Of a DNA stretch of 64,000 nt, positions 19,783 to 33,101 are shown piece by piece; positions within the stretch are counted from its first letter, which is position 1; each line of letters starts with the position of its first letter. A model generated the notes under the pieces. The model searched no databases, had not been told where the DNA came from, and worked only from the letters and a program-made list of their open reading frames with translations. The DNA comes from Piscinibacter aquaticus. GTDB taxonomy: Bacteria; Pseudomonadota; Gammaproteobacteria; Burkholderiales; Burkholderiaceae_C. Location of the stretch: positions 3,596,001 to 3,660,000 of the forward strand of contig VOPW01000001.1 of assembly GCA_007994965.1 (NCBI GenBank), given 5' to 3'. Made by a program: the position numbers and the translations under genes.

Positions 19783-20475
19783 ATGCTTCGCGTCGTCGTC
19801 CTGCTGCTGCTGCTGGCCAACCTGCTCTTCTTCGCCTTCACGCACGGCTGGCTCGAAGGCGTGGCTGGATTGCGCCCGCATCCGGAGCGCGAGCCCGAAC
19901 GGCTGGCCCGACAGATCAATGCCGACAAGGTGGTGGTACTGCCGCCCGGTGCGGCCAGCGCGGCCGCGGCGGCCCGCCCCGCGGAGCCGGCGCCGAGCGC
20001 GCCGCAACGCAGCGCCTGCCTCGAGGCCGGCCCGTTTGCCACCGGCGCGTCGGTCTCGGCCGTGGCAGTCCTGCAGGCGCTGCAGCCGCCGCTGCCGCTG
20101 GGCAGCTGGGCCGACGTGACCGTCGAGCGCCCGGGCCGCTGGATGGTCTACATGGGCCGTTATCCGAACCGCGAGGCGATGGCGAAGAAGGAAGAGGAAC
20201 TGCGCCGCACGCGCGTCGGCTTCGAGGAGGTGACCGAGCCGGCCGAATGGACCATGGGCCTGTCGCTCGGCCGCTTCGACGACCGCGCCGCGGCCGAGCG
20301 CGCGCTGGAGCAGGCCAGCCAGCGCGGCGTTCGCAGCGCGAAGGTCGTGGAACTCGCCGCACCCGCGACGCTGCACATGCTGCGCGCGGAGAATGCCGAT
20401 GCGGCGCTGGCCGAGCGGCTCAGCGCGCTGCGTTCGCCGGCGCTGGGCCGCGGCTTCGTGGCCTGCGGCAGCTGA
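19783..20475 (+). CDS. SPOR-domain membrane protein
   Basis: Intact protein of 230 residues. One N-terminal membrane anchor (RVVVLLLLLANLLFFAFTHGW) is followed by an Ala/Pro-rich linker. The C-terminal half has a SPOR-like repeat (ERPGRWMVYMGRYPNREAMAKKEEELRRT; TMGLSLGRFDDRAAAERALEQASQRGV). SPOR domains bind denuded septal peptidoglycan glycans, so a role at the cell wall or division site is likely. It follows birA as in many Burkholderiales. Its 3' end overlaps the probable 3' end of the convergent protease gene by about 55 nt. Confidence 0.8.
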   Translation: MLRVVVLLLLLANLLFFAFTHGWLEGVAGLRPHPEREPERLARQINADKVVVLPPGAASAAAAARPAEPAPSAPQRSACLEAGPFATGASVSAVAVLQALQPPLPLGSWADVTVERPGRWMVYMGRYPNREAMAKKEEELRRTRVGFEEVTEPAEWTMGLSLGRFDDRAAAERALEQASQRGVRSAKVVELAAPATLHMLRAENADAALAERLSALRSPALGRGFVACGS

Positions 20476-22179
20476 GCAGCACGACGGCTGCGGCCAGCGC
20501 CAGCAGCCGGCGGGCCCGAGCGCGCCACCGCCTCCGCCGGAGGCGGGCACCGCCGAACCGGCATTCGCAGGGCGATCGAGGCCGAGCGCCACCGCATCGT
20601 TGACATCGATGTTGTCGATCACCTCCGGCTGGCGGGCCGGTGCCACGTAGCCGGCCGGGTCGGCCGCGTATTGCAGCGCGGCCTCCGCATCGAGGATGCC
20701 GGCACCGCAGGTCAGCGTGGTGCAGATGCAGCGGCCCGGGTTGGCGTCGGAGCAGGTGCCGATGCGCTGCGACACCACGTGCGGCCGCGCACTGCGCTGC
20801 AGCCCGGCGATGATCTCCGTGACCGTCAGCGAAGGGTTCACGCTCAGCATCAGGCCGATCACACCGGCCGTCACCGGCGTCGCGAAGCTCGTGCCGGCCT
20901 CGCGGGCATAGATGGCGGCGCCGGGCGAGGTGGTGCCGGCGTTGGAGACGGTCAGCAACGCGTCGTCGCCGAGCACCATGCCCCAGTTGCCCAGAATGCG
21001 CGGATCGCCACCGGCCGTGGCGATGGTCAGCCCGGGCCCGAAATTGGAGTAGCTGGCCTTGAAGCCATCGCGGTTGAGCGCCGCCACGCCGACGACACCG
21101 CGGCAGTTGGCCGGGCGGGAGACGGCGCCGTTCTTGTTGCCGGCAGCGGCCACCACCACCACGCCGCGCGCGGCCAGCTCGTCGATCACGTCCTGGTAGG
21201 CCGCATTGCAGGCGGCGCTGCCGCCGAAGCTGATGTTGAGCACGCGCGCGGGATTGGGGTTCAGCGCAAGCGTGCGGCCGCGGCTGTCCTGCACCGCCGG
21301 GCCGGCCGCCCAGCGCATGCCGACGATGATGTCGGCCACATCGGCGCCGCACTTGCCGGCCACCCGTACCGGCACGACGCGCCCGTTCCAGCTGATCGCC
21401 GCCACACCCTTGCCATTGCTGGTGTCGGCAGCGAGCATGCCGGCAATCGCCGTGCCGTGCCAGGAGCTCTCGGTCTCTTCGCAATCGCCGAACACTGCAG
21501 CGTTGCCGCTGCGGTCCGCGGCGCTGACCCAGTCGCCCGGGTCGGACGGATCGGCATCCCAGCCATCGCCATCGTTGGCGTTCTCGAGGGTCGAGACGAA
21601 GTCGCGGCCGGGCAGTACGCCGGTGCCCAGGTCGGGATGGGCGGTGATGCCGGTATCGAGCACCGCGATCACCGCGCTCGGGCTGCCCAGCGTGGTCAGC
21701 CGTGCGCTCTGCACGCCGGGCACGCCACGGCGCCGGTCTTCGATGTCGTTGGCATTGCTGCCGCCAGCGGGGAAGAGCCACCATTGGCCGCTGCCCCCGA
21801 AGCTGGCGGCGAACAGCGGATCCTGCGGCACGTTCAGCCGCTGCTCGCGCTCATTGGGCACCGCCCATTCGACATGTGGCGACGCAGCGAGCTCGCGCAG
21901 GATCGCCTCGGCCTCCCCGGCGCGCATCCGCCGGCCGGGATCGAGGTGACGCACGAGGGCGCCGACGCGGCGCGACTTCCAGCCGGCACGTTCGAGCTCC
22001 TGGTCGAGCCGGCTGCGGCCCTCCGGCGAAGCCTCGATGACCTCGCTGAACTTGACGATCAGGCCATTGGCCGACGCGGCAGGTTTGTCGGCCCAGGCCG
22101 ACGCTGCGCATCCGAGCGCGCCAATGACGAGCAGGCTTGCAAACCGGGACGCAAGCGCGCGCGCTGCGGCGCCCCTCAC
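20420..22179 (-). CDS. S8 subtilisin-like protease with GlyGly-CTERM tail, copy 1 (one frame break)
   Basis: Secreted serine protease of about 585 residues. A signal peptide (RFASLLVIGALGCAASAWA) is followed by an inhibitor-like prodomain (ANGLIVKFSEVIEASPEGR). The subtilisin triad is Asp in AVIAVLDTGITAHPDL, His in SSWHGTAIAGMLAA and Ser in GTSFATPVTAGVIGLML, with the oxyanion asparagine in VVVAAAGNKNG. The C-terminus has a Gly-rich spacer, a hydrophobic helix (LLALAAAVVLLSC) and an arginine cluster (RRPRSR): a GlyGly-CTERM sorting signal. It becomes readable only after one base is added near 20510. The GTG start overlaps the stop of copy 2 (GTGA, 22176-22179), so translation is coupled. Confidence 0.85.
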
Positions 22180-23950
22180 GCCGAAGGCGCGCCGCGGCGC
22201 GGGCGCCGCAACGCGAACACAGCGACTGCGAGAGCGGCCAGCCAGCCCAGGCCCAGCGCGCCACCTCCGCCGCCACCGCCGGAATTGCCGCCACCCCCGC
22301 CGCCGCCACCACCGCCCGAGCCGCCCGCGGCGGCCAGCACCGCCGCCGAGGCATCGAGCATGCCGGCGCCGCAGGTGCTGGTGGTGCAGTTGCACTGGTC
22401 CTGGAAGCTGCCGTTCGGCGCCCGGCAGTTCGGGATGTCGTTGTAGACGGGGAAGGCGCTCGAAGTGCTCATCAACAGCTGGCGCACCTGCGCCGGCGAG
22501 AGGTTGGGATTCACCGACAGCATCAGCGCCGCGGTGCCGGCCACGAGCGGCGCGGAAAAGCTGGTGCCGATGGTGGCGAAGAACGCGTCGGTGTAGATCG
22601 AGCCGCCGGCGGCGTTGGTCACCGGATCGAACGAGCCGGCGTTCGCCGTCGTCAGGATCGGGTACAGGCAGGGATCGGATGCCCCGGTATTGACACAGTT
22701 GCCGGCCGGTGCACTGAGGCTTAGTTCTGGCCCGATGTCGGAGTAACCGACCTTGTCGCCTTCATGGCGCACACCGCCGACGCCGATCACGCCCGGGCAA
22801 TTGGCCGGCTCGGAGACCGCCTGCCCACGACCGTTGCCGGCCGATGCGACGATCGTGACGCCGAGCGCGTTGATCTGCGTGATCGCGTCTCGATAGAGTG
22901 CATTGCAGCTGCCGGAGCCGCCCAGGCTCATGTTCAGCACCCCGCGCCGGATTCGGATTCGCCGGAACCGCCGGCACGGCAATGCCGGCGGCCCACTTCA
23001 TGCCAGCGACGATCTCGGAGTCCCATCCGCCGCACTTGGCCAGCACGCGCACCGGCAGCACGCGCACGCGCTCGCGGCCCACGCTGGCCATGCCCGCGCC
23101 ATTGTTCGTTGCCGCGCCGATGATGCCGCTGACCTGCGTGCCGTGCCAGGAGCTGAATTCACCGGTGTAGTTGCCTTGATCATCGGGCGCCGTGCAGTGA
23201 TAGAAGATGCTGGTCGAGTCATTGGTCTCGGCCGTGGTGATGCCATCCCCTTCGTCGCTGGGATCAGCATCCCACCCGTTGGTGTCCTTCGCGCTCAAGA
23301 AGGTGTTGGGCACCCTCACCGAGCCGTCGTCGTTGCGGTCCGGCCCGACGAAGTCGTAACCCGGCAGCAGCTTGCCAGCCAGGTCGGGATGGTCGGCGCG
23401 GATGCCGGTGTCGAGCACGGCCACCACCACCGGTGCGGCCGAGGCCGCGGGCACGTCCCACGCCGACTGCGCATTGATGCTGGCGAGCGCCGAGGCACTC
23501 GGCGGCTTCAGGTACCACTGGCCGACGACCGGGCCGCCGGTGAAGTTGTTGGCGTTGGGCGTGCCGCCGCTGGCGTACAGCGGATCGTTGGGCACGGCCG
23601 CGCGGCTCTTGCGCCGGTCGGGCACGGCGTACTCGATGTCCTTCTCGGCGGCGAGCCGCTGGGCCAGCGCCTCGGAGCTCATGCCCGGCACGAACACCAC
23701 CTGCGTGCGCTCGCCGATGCCGAAGCCGGCACGCATCGGCAGGCCGACGCGGGCGCCGAGCGCGAGCGCCCGGTCGCGCTGGGCCTGGTCGGCACCGGCC
23801 GCGCTCTTGCGAAGCAGGGCCGAATCGGCCTTGAACTTGACGATCACCCGCGCGTTCTGCGCACCCGCGGGCCGGCGCGGCCTGCGCGATCAACGGGGTC
23901 ATGAGCGCCAGCGCGAGGGCGCCGAGCAGGGTGCGGGGCGAGGACTTCAA
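22176..23950 (-). CDS. S8 subtilisin-like protease with GlyGly-CTERM tail, copy 2 (two frame breaks)
   Basis: Paralogue of the following gene, about 590 residues. TTG at 23948-23950 is taken as start because GGAG lies 6 nt upstream and a signal peptide follows (LLGALALALMTPLIAQAA). The triad is Asp in VVAVLDTGIRADHPDLAG, His in SSWHGTQVSGIIGA and Ser in GTSFSAPLVAGTAALML. A long glycine run precedes the helix LGWLAALAVAVFALR and the end RRPRRG, a clear GlyGly-CTERM, the signal processed by rhombosortase. MprA-type proteases of Burkholderiales have this layout. Breaks lie near 23876, in the linker after the signal peptide, and 22945, before LNMSLGGSG. Confidence 0.88.
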
Positions 23951-24118
23951 GTCGATCTCCGGAATCGGGGTGCTACCGCAACGCGGCGGCTGGCGCACAC
24001 GCTGACGGGGTCTCCGCCAGTGTAGGTTCCACACCGCGGGGCGCCGCGTGCGGATTCGACGCGCCGAGGTAAGCATCTGTTGCCTTTCGGCGTCAAGGCG
24101 TGAACAGCTGAAACGACG

Positions 24119-24138
24119 AAGGCCCCCGCAGGGGCCTT
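24119..24138 (-). terminator. Terminator after gap
   Basis: AAGGCCCC (24119-24126) and GGGGCCTT (24131-24138) form a perfect 8-bp stem with a 4-nt loop, 26 nt after the gap stop. The following T-tract is weak (TCGTCGTTTC on the minus strand), but position and symmetry fit a terminator for the tkt-gap operon. Confidence 0.65.
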
Positions 24139-24164
24139 CATCACAAGCATCGAAGATCTCCGGC

Positions 24165-27247
<3,083 letters not shown>

Positions 27248-27326
27248 GGTGTGACGCTGGAGGGAAGTGGCGGGGGGAAGACGGGCGGGGAACGGGCATT
27301 TTAGGCTCCCGCCCCCGGCCGTCCGT

Positions 27327-27738
27327 ATGATCCGCCGCATGCAGGGACTGCACCTCACCGCCGACTTGCACGGCTGCGATCCGACCCGGGCGGCGATGAC
27401 CGACACCGCCGTGCTGCGCCTGCTGTGCCTGGACAGCGTGCGCGGCTGTGGCCTCTCGCCGGTGGGCGAGCTGTTCCATCGCTTCGCGCCGGCCGCCGAT
27501 GCTGCCGAGCAGCCCCCGGGCATCACCGGCGTCGTGCTGCTGGCCGAATCGCACCTCGCGGTGCACACCGCCCGAGCTCGGCGCGGTGACGCTCGACGTG
27601 TACGTGTGCAACTTCGGCGCCGACAACTCGACGCGGGCCCATGCGCTGCTCGACGCGCTGGTCGCCGCCTTCGCACCGGCGCACGCGGAGCGACACGCCC
27701 TCGCGCGCGGCGCGCGCACGCCGGTGGCGCCGGCTTGA
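27327..27738 (+). CDS. speD: S-adenosylmethionine decarboxylase proenzyme, SpeD-like (one frame break)
   Basis: Short prokaryotic AdoMet decarboxylase of about 137 residues that supplies aminopropyl groups for spermidine. It has [10 protein letters not shown] at the start and the processing motif [11 protein letters not shown], whose serine becomes the pyruvoyl cofactor. [13 protein letters not shown] follows. The invariant HTWPE is broken at 27567-27571: reading CCTGG in place of CCG restores Trp and the frame, so two bases (TG) are missing. The ATG at 27327 or the one at 27339 could be used; neither has a strong ribosome site. Its likely partner, a membrane aminopropyltransferase, lies 5 kb away (33098-34686). 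Confidence 0.8.
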
Positions 27739-27810
27739 CGGGGCTCAAGACGACCTCGACACCGCGGTGAGACGCTGGAGCCCTGCCGCCAACGGCCTGG
27801 AGCTTCCGTC

Positions 27811-28396
27811 ATGTCCCACCCGTCCCTCACCATCATCCGCGACGAACACGGCGCCCTCTCGGCAATGCTGCGCTCGCTGTCCATGCTGCTGGCCGAGCAC
27901 CGCCGGCATGGCTCGCTGCCCGATTTCAGCGTGCTGCGCGCGATGCTGTTCTACGTCGACGAATTCCCCGAGCAGCTGCACCACACGAAGGAAACCGAAC
28001 TGCTGTTTCCGAAGCTGCGCGCGCTGCCCCGAGGTGGCGGCGATCCTCGACAAGCTCGACCGCGACCATGCCCGCGGCGAGAAGGCGATCCGCGACCTCG
28101 AGCACGACCTGCTCGCCTTCGAGGTGCTCGGCGAGCCGCGCCGCGCCGCCTTCGAGCAGGCGGTGGAGCGCTACATCGACTTCTACCTCAGCCACATGCG
28201 CATCGAGGAAGAGCAGGTGCTGCCGCTGGCGATGAAGCATCTGAACGCCGACGACTGGAAGGAGCTCGACGAGGCCTTCCTCGCCAACCGCGACCCGCTG
28301 ACCGGCCATGAGCCGACCGACCTCTACCGGCCGCTCTTCAGCAAGATCGTGCAGAGCGCGCCGGCGCCGATCGGCCTGGGTCCGGCGCTGAATTGA
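27811..28396 (+). CDS. Hemerythrin-domain protein (one frame break)
   Basis: Four-helix-bundle protein of about 195 residues of the hemerythrin HHE family. The metal-binding histidines and glutamates are in [42 protein letters not shown] and [16 protein letters not shown]. Such proteins hold a diiron site and bind oxygen, or take part in nitric oxide, oxygen or iron-sulfur repair responses. The frame breaks near 28030 at a C-run. It is preceded by speD on the same strand with a 70-nt gap and is followed by a palindromic repeat. The specific role is not visible. Confidence 0.85.
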
Positions 28397-28470
28397 CCCC
28401 GTAGCGCCTTCGGCGCTCCCCAGGGGGCGCCGCCAGCGGACCGGCGAAGCCGGGTCCGCGGCGGCTGCTT
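28397..28470. repeat. GC-rich palindromic intergenic repeat
   Basis: Two hairpins directly after the hemerythrin stop: AGCGCC-TTC-GGCGCT and a longer nested one in which GCCGCC pairs with GGCGGC around GCGGACC/GGGTCCGC. It resembles the element at 11181-11234 in style and may work as a terminator without a T-tract. Confidence 0.5.
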
Positions 28471-28472
28471 GA

Positions 28473-29276
<804 letters not shown>

Positions 29277-29309
29277 TGATTTGCCGCGCGAACGGGCTAA
29301 TGTGCGGGC

Positions 29310-30071
29310 ATGGATCTGCTGTCCTCCGTGATCACCTTGCCGATGGCCGTGGCGGCGGCCGGTGCGGCGCATTACCTGGGCGCCAAGGCGGTCAAGGCGG
29401 TGCTGTGGTCGGTGTCGCCGCTGTCCACCGGCGAACCGCAGGCCTTCACCTACGAGCGCGACGTCTGGCGAACCGCCGAGCCGGCGACGATGCAGGTGCT
29501 GATCGCCGTGCTGGCCTCCGGCGTGCTGGTGTGGTTCGGCGCCGTGATCGCGCAGAGCTGGGTCAGCGGGCTGGGCGTGCTGGCATGGATCGGCGCGCTG
29601 CTGTTCGACCTGCAGCGCTGGGAGCGCGTGGCGGTCAGCGCCAACAACCTGTGGTTTCAGCGCGGCTACTGGCAGAAGGTGCACCGGGTCGCCTACGAGA
29701 ACATCCGCGATGCGCACATCGAGGAGAAGGACGCCGGCGGTTTCACACTGCGCCGCGGCCGCCACAACCGCGTCTGCCGGCTGCAGGTGCGCATGAAGGA
29801 CAAGCGCATCGTCGCGCTGCCCAAGACCGACGCCTACGCCGGGCTCGGTGACGTGGAAGAGGTGGCCAACCAGCTGCGCCAGCGCCTGCGCCACCTCGAG
29901 GACCGCGAGGCGGTGAAGCGCTCGGAAGCCGCCGCGCACGAGGCTGCCAAGCGCGCGGCCGAGACACCCACCGGCGGCGACGACGAATTGCACCGCGCCC
30001 TGCGCAAGCTGCGCGCCGGCGCGCTCGCGCCCAACGTTCCGCCAGCCGTCAAGCTGCGCCGCGAATCGTGA
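29310..30071 (+). CDS. Conserved membrane protein of unknown function
   Basis: Intact protein of 253 residues that I cannot assign. It begins with a hydrophobic segment (VITLPMAVAAAGAAHYL), then an extended loop (FTYERDVWRTAEPATMQV) and two close membrane helices (VLIAVLASGVLVWFGAVIA; GLGVLAWIGALLF). The cytoplasmic part looks like a small PH-like beta domain (RWERVAVSANNLWFQRGYW; ENIRDAHIEEKD; RIVALPKTDAYAG), and a charged coiled helix closes it (NQLRQRLRHLEDREAVKRSE). It overlaps the pepP start by 4 nt (GTGA), so the two are translationally coupled. Confidence 0.6.
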   Translation: MDLLSSVITLPMAVAAAGAAHYLGAKAVKAVLWSVSPLSTGEPQAFTYERDVWRTAEPATMQVLIAVLASGVLVWFGAVIAQSWVSGLGVLAWIGALLFDLQRWERVAVSANNLWFQRGYWQKVHRVAYENIRDAHIEEKDAGGFTLRRGRHNRVCRLQVRMKDKRIVALPKTDAYAGLGDVEEVANQLRQRLRHLEDREAVKRSEAAAHEAAKRAAETPTGGDDELHRALRKLRAGALAPNVPPAVKLRRES

Positions 30072-31474
30072 AGCGCCATCTGGCGGCCGAGCCGGCGCGG
30101 TGTGCGCAGCGCCGGGCCCGGCTCGCGCAGGCGATGGCTGCACAAGGCGGCGGCGTGGCGGTGCTGCCCACCGCCGCCGAGCGGCAGCGCAACGGCGACA
30201 ACGATCATCCGTTTCGCCACTGCAGCCACTTCCACTACCTGACCGGCTTCGACGAGCCGCAGGCCTGGCTGCTGCTCGACGCCAGCGGCCACAGCACGCT
30301 GCTGTGCCGCGAGAAGAATGTCGAGCGCGAGATCTGGGACGGTCATCGGCTCGGCCCCGAGGCCGCACCTGCCGCATTGGGTGTGGACGAGGCGCATGCA
30401 CTGGATGCGCTCGACAAGGTCGCGCTCGACAAGCTCGCCAATGCGGCAGCCGTGTGGCTGCCCTTCGGCGTTCACGACGGCTTGCTGTCGCGTGTGGAGG
30501 GCTGGCTGGCCACGCTGCGCGGGCGCAGCCACCTGGGCGTGCGCACGCCGCAGGCGCAGCGCGACCTGACGCCGCTGCTGGCCGAGATGCGCCTCTTCAA
30601 GGACGAGGCCGAACTCGCCACGATGCGCCGTGCTGCGCAGATTTCGGCTGGCGCGCATGCGCGCGCCATGCGCTTCTCGGCGCAGCACTTTCGCGAGCAT
30701 CCCGAGGCCGGCCTGCCGGAATATGCGATCGAGGCCGAGCTGCTGCACGAGTTCCGCCGCCACGGCGCGCAGTCGCCGGCCTACGGCTCGATCGTCGCCG
30801 CCGGCCGCAATGCCTGCGTGCTGCACTACGCCGCCGGCGACACCGAGCTGCGCGCCCGCGAGCTGTGCCTGATCGACGCCGGCTGCGAGCTCGACGGCTA
30901 CGCCAGCGACATCACCCGCACCTTCCCCGCCGACGGCCGCTTCACGCCCGCGCAGCGCGAGCTCTACGACATCGTGCTGGAGGCGCAGCAGGCCGCGGTG
31001 GCCGCCACGCGCCCCGGCGCGCGCAAGCAGGATGCGCACTGGGCCGCGGTGCGCGTGCTCGCGCAGGGCATGCTTGACACCGGCTTGCTCAAGCGCGACA
31101 CCGTGGGCGACGTGGATGCGGTGATCGAGAGCGCCGCCTACCGCGCCTTCTACATGCACGGCACCGGCCACTGGCTGGGCCGCGACGTGCACGACGTCGG
31201 CGAATACCTCGCGCTCGACGAAGAACCGGTCGACCAGCTCGACGGCTACGGTGCGCGTGTCGTGAAGAAGCCCTCGCGGGTGCTGCAGCCGGGCATGGTG
31301 ATCACGATCGAGCCGGGAATCTACGTGCGGCCGGCCGAGGGCGTGCCGGAGCGCTTCTGGCACATCGGCATCCGCATCGAGGACGACGCGGTGATCACGC
31401 CTGCGGGCTGCGAGCTGATCAGCCGCGAGGTGCCGGTGGATCCGCGCGAGATCGAGCGACTGATGCGCTCGTGA
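30068..31474 (+). CDS. pepP: Xaa-Pro aminopeptidase
   Basis: Intact 468-residue metallopeptidase of family M24B that removes an N-terminal residue before proline. The N-terminal creatinase-like domain contains NGDNDHPFRHCSHFHYLTGF. The metal site is in LIDAGCELDGYASDITRTFP (two aspartates), HGTGHWLGRDVHDVGEY (histidine), VITIEPGIYV and GIRIEDDAVIT (glutamates). GTG at 30068 overlaps the previous stop. Its 3' end overlaps the convergent FAD oxidase gene by 56 nt. Confidence 0.93.
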   Translation: MKRHLAAEPARCAQRRARLAQAMAAQGGGVAVLPTAAERQRNGDNDHPFRHCSHFHYLTGFDEPQAWLLLDASGHSTLLCREKNVEREIWDGHRLGPEAAPAALGVDEAHALDALDKVALDKLANAAAVWLPFGVHDGLLSRVEGWLATLRGRSHLGVRTPQAQRDLTPLLAEMRLFKDEAELATMRRAAQISAGAHARAMRFSAQHFREHPEAGLPEYAIEAELLHEFRRHGAQSPAYGSIVAAGRNACVLHYAAGDTELRARELCLIDAGCELDGYASDITRTFPADGRFTPAQRELYDIVLEAQQAAVAATRPGARKQDAHWAAVRVLAQGMLDTGLLKRDTVGDVDAVIESAAYRAFYMHGTGHWLGRDVHDVGEYLALDEEPVDQLDGYGARVVKKPSRVLQPGMVITIEPGIYVRPAEGVPERFWHIGIRIEDDAVITPAGCELISREVPVDPREIERLMRS

Positions 31475-33101
31475 AGGCGGCGCGCAGCTGCGCCGCCGCG
31501 CGGTGGCCGTGGAAGAAGGCCTCCTCGAAAACCGAATAGCCCGACAGATCGGCATGCGCGAAGTGGATGCGCCGCTGCGGCTGCTGCAACTCGCGCAGCG
31601 CCGCATGGCCGCGCAGCCCCGGCACCGGGATGCTCATCGCATGGCCGTAGCGCATCAGGTCGACCTGCTTCAGGTGGCGCGGCAGATCGGGGTGGGCGCG
31701 CACCAGATCGGCCAGCACGCGCGTGGCCCAGGCCTCGGCGCTGTCGCCGATCAGTGCACGGCGCGCGCTCGCGGCCTGTGCCGCATCGTCGCCGCCGAGT
31801 GCCCAATAGGCGGTGAACACGGTCTCGCCGGGGTGCGGCCGCAGGCTCTGGTGCATCGCGTCGACATAACCGAGCGCCGGGCTGCGGTAGAGCACGTTGT
31901 CCCACGAAGGCGGCGCGCCGCCGCGGTCGATCGGCGGACGATCGCAATGCAGGTTGGCCACCAGCCAGGGCGCATGGCGCATTGCGGTGGCAGCGGCCAC
32001 CAGCGCGCCCGACGGTGATTCGATCACGCGCGCGGCCACGAAGAGCGGCAGCGCCAGCACGAGCTGCGGCGCGACCCAGCGCTCCACGCGCTGCTCGCGC
32101 TCGTTCCACAGCTCGAGCTCGACCTCGCCGCGACCCTCGCTCACGCGAAGCACCGCGCAGCCGCCGTGCAGCCGCTCGCCGAGCGGCGCGGCCAGCCGCG
32201 CGGCGAGCCAGCCATTGCCCTCGGGCGGTGTGACGCCGTCGCGCTCGCCGGCGTCATCGCCGGGCGCGTGAAAGCCATGCCGGCTGGCGAAGTAGTGAAG
32301 CCCGGCCCAGGCCGAGACCTGTGCGCTGCCAGCGCCGTAGTCGTCGCGGCAGCAGTAGTCGAGGTACCAGCGCAGCGCCGGGGCATCGAAGCCTTCGCGG
32401 GCCAGCCAGTCGCCGAACGTCAGTGCATCCAGCGCTGCCAGCTCGGCCGTCCACGCCGCGCGCGCAGTCGGGATGCTGAAGGCCCGGGTATCGACCCAGC
32501 GCTGCACCGCTGCCGAGAAGCGGCGGTACTGCGCCAGCGTGGGCTCGCGCTCGCCGGCGGTCAGCGCCTCGACCGGCGGCAGCAAGCCGTCGTGCCAGGC
32601 GCCGTCGATGAAGAGGCGCTCCTGCGGCGCGTGGCAGAGATGCCGCTCGTCATAGACCACGCGGCCGGGCTCTGTGCGGCGAAGGCCGAGTTCCTCCAGC
32701 CACTCGGCCACCTCGTGCGCCGCCTCGCCGGGCGTCGGCAGGTAATGCGCACCGAGCGGGCAGCCGATGCCGCCCATCGCATGGCCGCGGCTGTTGCCGC
32801 CGGGTGCGTCTTCGAGTTCGAAGAGATGGATGTCGTCGATGCCGGCGCGCCTCAGTTCGCGCGCCGCGGCGAGGCCCGCAATGCCGCCGCCGGCGATCAG
32901 CACGCCGGCGCGCTGGGTCACGGCGGGCGCGGGCAGCGAGCCGCTCTTCGCGTCGCGCAGCCGGTGGCCGCGCTCGTGCGAGGCGCCGACCCAGCGCGCC
33001 GTCCAGCGTGCGTCGCCGTCGCGCGCGCACGCGATCAGGCCCATCGCGGCCGACGACGCCGCGGCGCCGAGCCACGCGCGCCGCGTGAGTCCGCCGCTCA
33101 C
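31419..33101 (-). CDS. FAD-dependent amine oxidase-like protein with Tat signal
   Basis: Intact flavoprotein of about 560 residues. The N-terminus has a twin-arginine motif (LTRRAWLGAAASSAAMG) and then LIACA, a possible lipobox, so the folded protein is probably exported and perhaps lipid-anchored. The FAD-binding dinucleotide site is AGVLIAGGGIAGLAAARELRRAG with the acidic FELEDAPGG following. The C-terminal FAD contact (HFAHADLSGYSVFEEAFFHG) is recognisable. The start GTG overlaps the stop of the aminopropyltransferase (GTGA, 33098-33101). That coupling suggests a polyamine or a product made from it as substrate, but the sequence does not prove this. The end overlaps pepP. Confidence 0.8.
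   Translation of the reverse strand: MSGGLTRRAWLGAAASSAAMGLIACARDGDARWTARWVGASHERGHRLRDAKSGSLPAPAVTQRAGVLIAGGGIAGLAAARELRRAGIDDIHLFELEDAPGGNSRGHAMGGIGCPLGAHYLPTPGEAAHEVAEWLEELGLRRTEPGRVVYDERHLCHAPQERLFIDGAWHDGLLPPVEALTAGEREPTLAQYRRFSAAVQRWVDTRAFSIPTARAAWTAELAALDALTFGDWLAREGFDAPALRWYLDYCCRDDYGAGSAQVSAWAGLHYFASRHGFHAPGDDAGERDGVTPPEGNGWLAARLAAPLGERLHGGCAVLRVSEGRGEVELELWNEREQRVERWVAPQLVLALPLFVAARVIESPSGALVAAATAMRHAPWLVANLHCDRPPIDRGGAPPSWDNVLYRSPALGYVDAMHQSLRPHPGETVFTAYWALGGDDAAQAASARRALIGDSAEAWATRVLADLVRAHPDLPRHLKQVDLMRYGHAMSIPVPGLRGHAALRELQQPQRRIHFAHADLSGYSVFEEAFFHGHRAAAQLRAAFTSASVARSRADPPAPRG

Noticed and set aside
22255-22325. Apparent GGC/GCC microsatellite
   Set aside because: It encodes the glycine spacer of the GlyGly-CTERM tail of protease 2 and needs no other explanation.
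19189-22395. Minus-strand open frame of over 1000 codons spanning birA, the SPOR gene and protease 1
   Set aside because: Only its first 620 codons or so are the real protease. The rest runs antisense through birA and SPOR because a frame break near 20510 hides the stop.
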